NCBI RefSeq assembly: GCF_039928515.1
Contig: NZ_JBDSSZ010000010.1
Source: Capsulimonas sp039928515
GTDB lineage: Bacteria > Armatimonadota > Armatimonadia > Armatimonadales > Capsulimonadaceae
DNA: 22,570 bases
Direction: 5' to 3' (one strand)
Each line of letters begins with the position of its first letter. Position 1 is the first letter of the stretch. The translations under genes were made by a program, and so were the position numbers. The notes under the pieces were generated by a model. That model was not told the DNA's origin, searched no databases, and saw only the letters and a program-made list of their open reading frames with translations. Shown piece after piece: positions 7,944 to 14,203 of the stretch.

Positions 7944-8555
7944 TTAGAACACGAGTGGGCGGCGGCGGCGGGACTTGATGACGAGCGTCGCGATTCCCAG
8001 AACGCCGAAGCCGAGAGCGGCGAGCGCGGAGGGTTCCGGGACGGCGCTCGGGCTCAGGAAGAGATACTCCACCTGGAAGCCTTCGATGTAGCCGGGGTCG
8101 TTTACTCCTGGAAGATAATCGGCCAAGCCGCCAGGACCGTCGAAGGCTACCGTGAAAGTCGGGTAACCAGCCGTCGGACCGCTGAGTGGCCCGTTTTCCA
8201 GCGAGTAAAACACGAATGTAGCGGAGCTATCCGCGTCCCCAGGATTGAAGCGGATCAAGCCCGGATAATACGTTCCGGTCGGGTCTACAAGAAGGACATC
8301 GCCCGTGACGATGGAGGGTGGGCCGCCCAGATCATAGGTGAGCGCCGCCGAATTGCCGCCTGGGCCGGGATCGGGAGCGATGAAGGAATCGAGAAATCCG
8401 CCGCCGCCACCGGCAAAGACAATAAAGCCCGTACCGTACGAGTCCGCAACCACAAAAACGTCCGAATCCGGGTCACCGATGCCTTGTGCGGATGCGCCGC
8501 TGCCAGCGAACGCCAGCGCGGCCGCCGCGCCGAGTGTTAAGAGTGCGTATTTCAT
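7944..8555 (-). CDS. PEP-CTERM sorting domain protein
   Basis: The ATG at 8555 (203 residues) has AGGAGAG 7 bases upstream. The N-terminus MKYALLTLGAAAALAFAGS ends in GASAQ, a Sec signal peptide. The C-terminus shows VPEPSALAALGFGVLGIAT, then a short hydrophobic helix and the basic tail KSRRRRP, the tripartite PEP-CTERM signal. In known systems this signal is cut by an exosortase and links export to exopolysaccharide production. The mature domain is Gly/Pro-rich and acidic, with no enzyme motif that I recognise. It stands alone with its own terminator. The cognate exosortase must be elsewhere in the genome. Confidence 0.82.
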   Translation of the reverse strand: MKYALLTLGAAAALAFAGSGASAQGIGDPDSDVFVVADSYGTGFIVFAGGGGGFLDSFIAPDPGPGGNSAALTYDLGGPPSIVTGDVLLVDPTGTYYPGLIRFNPGDADSSATFVFYSLENGPLSGPTAGYPTFTVAFDGPGGLADYLPGVNDPGYIEGFQVEYLFLSPSAVPEPSALAALGFGVLGIATLVIKSRRRRPLVF

Positions 8556-8714
8556 GCTTGGTCTCTCCTGATGTAAAATTGCAATATCTGTGATTAGTAC
8601 GTGCTGCAAGAAGTGTGCCAAGCAGACAGGCTTGTTCGTGTTTTTGAAATAATTTACACGTGAATTATGGCTTCATGCTCAAGCGTCGAAGTTACGCCGA
8701 ACTGTGCCGACAGC

Positions 8715-8747
8715 AAAAAGCCCTCCCAATTGTCTGATTGGCAGGGC
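8715..8747 (-). terminator. Rho-independent terminator after the broken ATPase gene
   Basis: On the minus strand the stem GCCCTGCCAAT / ATTGGGAGGGC (one mismatch) with a 6-base loop is followed by TTTTTG. It lies 25 bases beyond the second stop of the ATPase remnant at 8772, so the full-length gene and its terminator were one unit. Confidence 0.75.
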
Positions 8748-8771
8748 AATTATGTCTATAAGCGGCGCTGG

Positions 8772-9209
8772 TCAGGTGAGCCAGTCGGGGATCGGTTCTT
8801 CTCGATCTTTTTCCAAAACAGTCGTCGTGCTGTTTTCGTTGGTGAGCAGTCACACGCGGTCGGCGGTCTCCAGAGTCAGCTTCAAGCCATGGCCAAAGCT
8901 GTTGGCGGTGGTGAAGCCTTTTTCCAGCATGGCGCGGGGCAAGCTGTCGATGGGAATGCCCTTGCCGCGATCCTCGATCCAAACCTGCACGATATTGCCG
9001 GCAATCGTCGAAACGCAGGATCGTCCGTCCTGTGCGTGGACGATGGTGTTCATCGCCGTTTCACCGACAGCCGTCGAGAGATCGTAGATACGGTCTTTCG
9101 GAAATCCGATACTTTCTGCGGCGTCGATGGCCTCATGACGCAGCGTACTCAGGCGCTCGCTGGTAATAGGATCGAGCCGATCGCCAGATGCGCACCATGC
9201 CAGGACTCG
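8772..9209 (-). pseudogene. RsbW-like HATPase (anti-sigma / kinase-type ATP-binding protein), interrupted by TGA
   Basis: The frame from 9209 reads GDRLDPITSERLSTLRHEAI and on into a GHKL ATPase. It shows the N-box region DLSTAVGETAMNTIVHA, the G1 box VQVWIEDRGKGIP (DxGxG) and the G2 box FGHGLKLTLETADRV. At 8850-8852 an in-frame TGA follows V. The same frame then continues LLTNENSTTTVLEKDREE and ends at another TGA at 8772. In relatives of this ATPase group a Trp commonly follows the DRV position, so TGG to TGA is the simplest explanation. Upstream the frame is closed by TGA at 9210-9212 and no start codon exists before Met at 9053, so the N-terminus is also damaged. Family function (from knowledge): switching of sigma or anti-sigma partners. 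It lies 27 bases after the diguanylate cyclase gene. Confidence 0.72.
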
Positions 9210-9236
9210 TCATGAGGGAGGCGTAATGTTCGCGGC

Positions 9237-9950
9237 TCAACTCACGAATTGGTATTCGATCGGGGCGGCCTCGACTTTGTTTTTGCCGGTATGTTTCGCC
9301 CGGTACAGAGCCGTGTCCGCCTCGCGTACGATCTGCTCGATGTCATAGTAGCCGTCGCGCGTCCAGCTGACGCCGAAGCTGCACGTGACATCGATCTTGC
9401 CTTCGAGCAGAAAAATCGGACTTTTGTTGATGGCGAGGCGAAGCTGCTCGGCCCGGAGCATGGCGGCTTCGCCGTCGCAATCGTGGAAGACGATTAAGAA
9501 CTCCTCACCGCCGTACCGCCCGACGGCGTCCGAGGTGCGCACGCTCGCCTTGAAACGCTTAGCCGTTTCCTGAAGGACAACGTCTCCCAATTGATGTCCG
9601 TGTCGGTCATTGATCTGCTTGAACCCGTCTACGTCCGCCATCACCACTGAGATTGAGCGTTTCGTCTGTTTGGCGTCCGTCAGGTCACCGGCCAAATGCT
9701 CGAAAATCATCCTGCGATTCCAAAGTCCCGTCAGATTGTCTTCAGTCGCCAGCTTCCGCAGCTTTTCCTGCTCCGCCTCCAGCTCGCCTTTCGCGATCAT
9801 CAGGTCGATATGGGCCAGACGCGCTCGCTCCTCGCTGATCTTCAGCGCGATTTCCACCTGTTTGCGCTCCGCCTCGTTTGGCGATTTGTATCGCCTTGTC
9901 GTAATCCCCGTCCTGACCCGCCTGGACATCGATTCCGAGCCGGCGCGCAT
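9237..9950 (-). CDS. Diguanylate cyclase (GGDEF domain) without its sensor part
   Basis: The 237-residue frame has a coiled coil (ERKQVEIALKISEERARL and on to about residue 65) and a GGDEF domain starting at LATEDNLTGLWNRR. The active site is GRYGGEEF. An inhibitory RxxD site (RTSD) lies exactly five residues before it, and the domain runs to ADTALYRAKHTGKNKV. The enzyme would make cyclic di-GMP from two GTP. A complete catalytic domain is present, but any sensor or membrane segment is missing: the signal peptide and TPR-like piece at 9890-10035 lie in another frame. The Met at 9950 lacks a convincing ribosome-binding site, so expression from it is doubtful. I regard it as the surviving 3' part of a larger sensor cyclase. 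Confidence 0.8.
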   Translation of the reverse strand: MRAGSESMSRRVRTGITTRRYKSPNEAERKQVEIALKISEERARLAHIDLMIAKGELEAEQEKLRKLATEDNLTGLWNRRMIFEHLAGDLTDAKQTKRSISVVMADVDGFKQINDRHGHQLGDVVLQETAKRFKASVRTSDAVGRYGGEEFLIVFHDCDGEAAMLRAEQLRLAINKSPIFLLEGKIDVTCSFGVSWTRDGYYDIEQIVREADTALYRAKHTGKNKVEAAPIEYQFVS

Positions 9951-10035
9951 CCTGCTGAGGGGCCGCCGTCGTTTGTGACGGCAGGACGAGGAGCGCGCCG
10001 ACCGTAACGAATTTAAGGATGTGCGCTGGCGACAT
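9890..10035 (-). pseudogene. Out-of-frame 5' remnant of the diguanylate cyclase gene (signal peptide and TPR-like stub)
   Basis: The ATG at 10035 has a strong GGAGGAG site 4 bases upstream and begins MSPAHILKFVTVGALLVLPS, a good signal peptide ending near TTAAP. It continues as DGDYDKAIQIAKR, which resembles one TPR helix. The frame then becomes meaningless and ends at 9742, while the GGDEF frame becomes sensible in the same stretch. The best reading is a deletion plus frameshift that removed TPR repeats and a membrane helix between the two parts. TPR-type periplasmic sensors joined to GGDEF are a known architecture. Confidence 0.55.
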
Positions 10036-10177
10036 GAGGCTCCTCCGCTGAGAGATTGAGTGTCCTTAATACGACCATCGCCCAGGAATGTTTCAACGCG
10101 ATGTCAAGTAAATCGTTGTAGTTTTTTCTTCAATCATGGAACACTGACAAAGTTGACAGTTTTTGCTTTCGATGATT

Positions 10178-10221
10178 TTCAGATCCTCCTTGCAATCTGC
10201 TTGATGCAAGGAGGATCTGAA
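10178..10221. repeat. Perfect 17-bp inverted repeat (hairpin) in the divergent intergenic region
   Basis: TTCAGATCCTCCTTGCA and TGCAAGGAGGATCTGAA pair perfectly around a 10-base loop. The right arm contains AAGGAGG, a full Shine-Dalgarno sequence, base-paired to CCTCCTT in the left arm, but it is 47 bases before the next gene's ATG. No T-run follows on either side, so it is not a simple terminator. A TTGACA hexamer at 10153-10158 lies just upstream without a clear -10. Confidence 0.75.
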
Positions 10222-10261
10222 CCTTGAAACTGGTCGCGGAAAAGAGATAGGATTCTTAACT

Positions 10262-13200
10262 ATGTTCGACAGCTTTTCGTTCCTTAAAAAGATCTCTCAG
10301 CAAGGGAGACAGTTTTCACTTCTCGGGTTAATACTATTGGTATTAACGCTATTCAGTAGAGCCGCTTCAGGCACGGCCACGCTGAACGTCCCGAGCATCT
10401 ATGCAACGATTCAGGCTGCTGTCACCGCTTCCACTTCAGGGGACAGTGTCGTCGTTGCTCCCGGCACGTATACGGGAGCTGGCAATGTCGACATCGACTT
10501 TGGCGGCAAAAACATCAATGTCATGTCGTCGGGCGGCGCCGCCGTCACGGTGATTGATTGTCAGGGATCCGCAGGCTCGCCTCACAAGGGTTTTTACATT
10601 CATAGTGGTGAAACTGCGGCGGCGATCGACGGCTTCACGATCCAAAACGGCTATGACGCAAACCTAGGAAGCGGTATTGCAGTCCTTGCCGCCACGGCGA
10701 CAATTAACCAATGTGTCATACAAAATTGTACGGGACGGTTTGGCGGCGGCATTTATGTATCGGCTCTGGCGACTAACCCGTTCACCCCCTCCAATGTGAC
10801 GATTACCGACTGTGTGGTGAAAAACAATTCGGGTTTTCAGGGCGGCGGTTTATTCTGTAACGCAAGCAACTGCGCTGTCTCTCAATCCGACTTTCTGTCC
10901 AATACTGCCTCATCAGGATCTAGTCCCAACACGACTTATGGCGGGGGCATTGAGATCACAAAGAATAATTCCAATATCGTCACCGACACCGTCACCGACT
11001 GCGTGTTTATTTCTAACTCGACGCAGGCGGACGGCGGCGCGATTGACATGGCCTCAAATAACACGAATCAAACAGTTAAGGTCTACAACTGCTCCTTCTA
11101 CGGCAACAGTTCTGGCTCCGCCAATACTGGTACTATCGACTTTTTTAGCGGAACGAACACGGTTAGGAACTGTATCTTCTACGGCGACGTTTCGTCAAAA
11201 GAAATCTCGACAGCCAGTCCGCCAGCAGCAAACGTAGTCCAATATTGCGATGTCCATCAGTCCGGTTACGCCGGCTCGAACAACAATATTAACGCGGACC
11301 CTCTGTATGTCGATACCGCAAACAAAAATCTCCACCTGCAATCTGGCTCTCCTTGTATTGGAGTTGGGACAAGCACGGGAGCTCCGAGCGTCGATCACGA
11401 CAATGTCGCCTGGACGCCTCCAATCTCAATGGGCGCCTTTGATGCGTCCACAGTTTTATCGGCCACACACTTTTCCGTAAGCGCCCCGGGTTCGGCGACG
11501 GCAGGTTCATCGTTCAATGTTACCGTTACCGCGCTCGACTCCGGCAACGGCACGGATACGAGTTACTCCGGAACCGTCCATTTTACCAGCTCGGATGGAG
11601 CAGCCACGCTTCCGGCCGACGCGACCTTAACCAATGGCGTGGGAACCTTCAGCGTCACGCTCGAGACAGCGGGCAGCCAGACTGTCACCGCCACGGATAC
11701 TGTCAGCAGCTCCATCACTGGAACAAGCGGAGCGATTGTGGTTGGCGCAGACGCGGCGGACCATTTTGTGGTGAGCGCGCCTGGGTCGGCGACCGCCGGC
11801 TCCCCATTCAATTTCTCCGTTACCGCCGTGGATGTCTATGGCAACACGGATACAAGTTACGCGGGAACCGCGCACTTTACCAGCACCGACGGAGCGGCCA
11901 CGCTTCCGGCCGATGCGACATTGACCAACGGCGTCGGAACCTTCAGCGTCACTCTCAAGACCGCTGGCAGTCAAACGGTCACCGCCACGGATACAGTGAC
12001 CAGTTCGATTACGGGAACCAGCGGCGCGATTGTGGTTGGCGCAGGCGCGGCGAACCATTTCGCCGTGAGCGCGCTAAGTACGATGAGGGCGGGGTCGGCG
12101 TACAACATCACGGTGACCGCCAAGGACGCATACGGCAACACGGCGACGGGTTACGCCGGCACGGTTCATCTCACGAGTTCAGACACAGCGGCGATCTTGC
12201 CCGCAGATGCGACGCTGACCAATGGCGTTGGAACTTTCCGCATCCTTTTCAGAACAGCGGGCGGTCAAACAATCACCGCGACCGACACCGTCAATAGCGC
12301 CATCACAGGAACCGCCGCAATCACAGTTACGGCGGGACCAGCCGTGCGTTTCGTACTCACTGCGCCAAGCTCGACGCAGGTGGGAGGGGTGTTCAACGTC
12401 ACAGTCACGGCCAAAGACGCGCTTGGCAACACAGTGCCTGGTTACGCCGGCACGGTTCACCTCACGAGTTCAGACACAACGGCGATCTTGCCTGCGGACG
12501 CGACGCTGACCAATGGCGCTGGCTTATTCCGTGTCATTTTCAGAACGACTGGCCGGCCAACGATCACCGCGACAGATACCGTCAATAGCGCCATTACAGG
12601 AGCCGTCGCGATCACCGCTACGGCGGGGCCGGCCGCGCGTTTCGTACTCACTGCGCCAAACCCAACGCAGGTGGGGGCGGTGTTCAATGTCACAGTCACG
12701 GCCAAAGACGCGCTTGGCAACACGGCGACTGGTTACGCCGGCACGGTTCATCTTACGAGTTCAGACACAGCGGCGATCTTGCCTGCGGACGCGATGCTGA
12801 CTAACGGCGTTGGAACTTTCCGCGTCATTCTCAGAACGGCGGGCCGGCCAACGATCACCGCGACCGACACCGTCAATAGCGCCATTACAGGAGCTGTCGC
12901 GATCACCGCTACGGCGGGACCGGCCGCGCGTTTCGTACTCAGTGCGCCAAACCCGACGCAGGTGGGGTCGGTGTTCAACGTCACAGTCACGGCCAAAGAT
13001 GCGCTTGGCAACACGGTGACGGGTTATGCCGGCACGGTTCACCTCACCAGCTCGGACAGATCTGCGATCTTGGCCGCAGACGCGACACTGACGAACGGTG
13101 TGGGCACATTTCAAGTTACGCTCAAGACGACTGGCCGGCCAACGATCGCCGCAACAGATACGGTCAATAGCGCCATTACAGGAAGCGCCGCGGTCGTGGT

Positions 13201-13318
13201 CAACGCCGCTGTGGCGACACGCCTCCTAATGAGCGCCCCCGTCACGGTGACGGCTGGATCAGAATTCAGCCTGGTGGCCACCGCCAAAGACGCTTATGGC
13301 GACATCGCCACAGGCTAA
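10262..13318 (+). CDS. Secreted beta-helix protein with Ig-like repeats, ending at a stop inside repeat 7
   Basis: The 1018-residue product begins with a signal peptide (hydrophobic FSLLGLILLVLTLFSRAASG, about residues 18-37). It continues as a right-handed parallel beta-helix (about 40-390) with repeated short turns such as GGGIYVSALATN, GGGLFCNASN and GGAIDMASNNTN, and a choice-anchor Q-like end containing NADPLYVDTANKNLHLQSGS. From about residue 403 there are six complete Ig-like domains of 97-98 residues and a partial seventh. The TAA at 13316-13318 replaces the conserved Tyr of the TG-Y-AGT motif. Repeat homology continues to 13340 and then stops, so the original C-terminus, probably with a surface anchor or sorting signal, is lost. 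The role is inferred as adhesion or polysaccharide binding. The ribosome-binding site before the ATG is weak. Confidence 0.8.
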   Translation: MFDSFSFLKKISQQGRQFSLLGLILLVLTLFSRAASGTATLNVPSIYATIQAAVTASTSGDSVVVAPGTYTGAGNVDIDFGGKNINVMSSGGAAVTVIDCQGSAGSPHKGFYIHSGETAAAIDGFTIQNGYDANLGSGIAVLAATATINQCVIQNCTGRFGGGIYVSALATNPFTPSNVTITDCVVKNNSGFQGGGLFCNASNCAVSQSDFLSNTASSGSSPNTTYGGGIEITKNNSNIVTDTVTDCVFISNSTQADGGAIDMASNNTNQTVKVYNCSFYGNSSGSANTGTIDFFSGTNTVRNCIFYGDVSSKEISTASPPAANVVQYCDVHQSGYAGSNNNINADPLYVDTANKNLHLQSGSPCIGVGTSTGAPSVDHDNVAWTPPISMGAFDASTVLSATHFSVSAPGSATAGSSFNVTVTALDSGNGTDTSYSGTVHFTSSDGAATLPADATLTNGVGTFSVTLETAGSQTVTATDTVSSSITGTSGAIVVGADAADHFVVSAPGSATAGSPFNFSVTAVDVYGNTDTSYAGTAHFTSTDGAATLPADATLTNGVGTFSVTLKTAGSQTVTATDTVTSSITGTSGAIVVGAGAANHFAVSALSTMRAGSAYNITVTAKDAYGNTATGYAGTVHLTSSDTAAILPADATLTNGVGTFRILFRTAGGQTITATDTVNSAITGTAAITVTAGPAVRFVLTAPSSTQVGGVFNVTVTAKDALGNTVPGYAGTVHLTSSDTTAILPADATLTNGAGLFRVIFRTTGRPTITATDTVNSAITGAVAITATAGPAARFVLTAPNPTQVGAVFNVTVTAKDALGNTATGYAGTVHLTSSDTAAILPADAMLTNGVGTFRVILRTAGRPTITATDTVNSAITGAVAITATAGPAARFVLSAPNPTQVGSVFNVTVTAKDALGNTVTGYAGTVHLTSSDRSAILAADATLTNGVGTFQVTLKTTGRPTIAATDTVNSAITGSAAVVVNAAVATRLLMSAPVTVTAGSEFSLVATAKDAYGDIATG

Positions 13319-13340
13319 GCCAGCGCCCTTCACTTTACTA
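11468..13340 (+). repeat. Tandem direct repeats encoding Ig-like domains
   Basis: Units start at 11468, 11762, 12056, 12347, 12638, 12929 and 13220. The first two are 294 bp and the later ones exactly 291 bp. Units 3 to 6 are very similar at the DNA level; for example CGGCACGGTTCA and GACACCGTCAATAGCGCCAT (or near copies) recur in each. This indicates recent expansion or homogenisation. The seventh unit is broken off at 13340. Confidence 0.9.
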
Positions 13341-13354
13341 TCTGATGTTACGAG

Positions 13355-13382
13355 CCTATGGAGCAACGAGTCGCTCCATAGG
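13355..13382. repeat. Perfect 10-bp inverted repeat
   Basis: CCTATGGAGC and GCTCCATAGG pair perfectly around an 8-base loop. It starts 15 bases after the end of repeat homology, with no T-run behind it. Confidence 0.65.
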
Positions 13383-13414
13383 CATATTGCACAGTTGCTC
13401 ATGATCACTTTGGA

Positions 13415-13459
13415 CGCCCTGACCAAGAATGAGTAGTCATTCTTGGTCAGGGCGCTTTT
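13415..13459 (+). terminator. Strong hairpin terminator, 18-bp perfect stem
   Basis: CGCCCTGACCAAGAATGA and its exact complement enclose a GTAG loop and are followed by CTTTTCTT on the plus strand. It lies about 100 bases after the stop of the repeat protein and is probably its transcription terminator, or was acquired with the sequence that replaced its 3' end. Confidence 0.8.
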
Positions 13460-13641
13460 CTTGACAGTTTTGCCGGTCTTGGCGTCTTGCTCGACTTGAT
13501 CCTTGACGATCAATTCAAAGCAGACAGGCATGGTGACCAACGCTGTATATCGGTAATAGCCTTACAATCATGTTCACGAATATGCAGGGCCGGGTACAAG
13601 TTTCTCAAAGCGCATTGCGCGAAAGATCAGGAGAAAATATC

Positions 13642-14169
13642 ATGCCGGAATTGACGCCGCCCGTGACCACGCGGGACCATCGAGACGGGCCGGACGACGC
13701 GTCGGTGACGCTGTTAGAGTTTGGAGATTTCGAGTGCCCAGACTGCGCTCGGGCGTATCTGATCGTGAAGGATTTACAGAAAGAATTGGGGAAGCGCCTG
13801 CGCTTTGTCTATCGGAATTTTCCATTGAACGACATCCATCCCTATGCGCAAGCCGCCGCCGAAGCGGCGGAGGCGGCCGGCGCACAGGGACAGTTCTGGA
13901 CGATGCACGATACGATCTTTGAGAACCAGGATGACCTAGACGAAGCAAGCATAGCCCAGTTCTCTGAGGACCTCGGTCTCGATATCGAGAAGTTTGCCCA
14001 CGACACAAGCGAGCATGTGTACGCCGGCCGTGTGAGCGACGATCTTGCCAGCGGCCGAAGCAGTCTTGTGCAGGGAACGCCCACGTTCTATCTCAACGGA
14101 CTGCGGCACGACGACTCATACGACTTTGAGACTCTGCTGGCGGCGATTAAAGAGGCCGAAGCGGGATGA
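13642..14169 (+). CDS. DsbA-family thioredoxin-like protein, probably cytoplasmic
   Basis: The ATG at 13642 (175 residues) has AGGAG 8 bases upstream; the longer frame from 13570 is not needed. The protein begins without a signal peptide. It has the thioredoxin strand VTLLEFGDFECPDCARAY with the redox motif CPDC at 32-35, a helical insertion (PYAQAAAEAAEAAGAQGQFW), and the cis-Pro loop QGTPTFYLNG near the C-terminus. This fits the Thioredoxin_4/DsbA-like group of disulfide oxidoreductases. Periplasmic DsbA proteins have a leader, so a cytoplasmic role is inferred. It stands alone and is convergent with the esterase gene 34 bases downstream. Confidence 0.87.
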   Translation: MPELTPPVTTRDHRDGPDDASVTLLEFGDFECPDCARAYLIVKDLQKELGKRLRFVYRNFPLNDIHPYAQAAAEAAEAAGAQGQFWTMHDTIFENQDDLDEASIAQFSEDLGLDIEKFAHDTSEHVYAGRVSDDLASGRSSLVQGTPTFYLNGLRHDDSYDFETLLAAIKEAEAG

Positions 14170-14203
14170 GTATGATCGCCGCCGCTTCGACGTGGTTCCG
14201 TGC

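Larger units (their letters stand above)
13319..13641. other. Gene-free stretch between the truncated repeat protein and the DsbA-like gene
   Basis: It holds 22 bases of residual repeat-7 homology, a 10-bp hairpin, an 18-bp hairpin with a T-run, and the leader of the DsbA-like gene. A 93-codon minus-strand frame (13259-13540) spans both hairpins and the repeat gene's 3' end. I do not support it as coding. Perhaps the region contains remnants of whatever event cut the repeat gene. Confidence 0.5.

Noticed and set aside
11563..13114. Series of minus-strand frames across the Ig-repeat region
   Set aside because: They recur with the 291-bp period because the DNA is repetitive. They are shadows of the plus-strand repeats.
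13259..13540. 93-codon minus-strand frame starting MVTMPVCFELIVKDQVEQDA
   Set aside because: It runs through an 18-bp and a 10-bp hairpin and into the antisense of the repeat gene. It has no recognisable domain. A fragment of an unknown small gene at its 5' end cannot be excluded.
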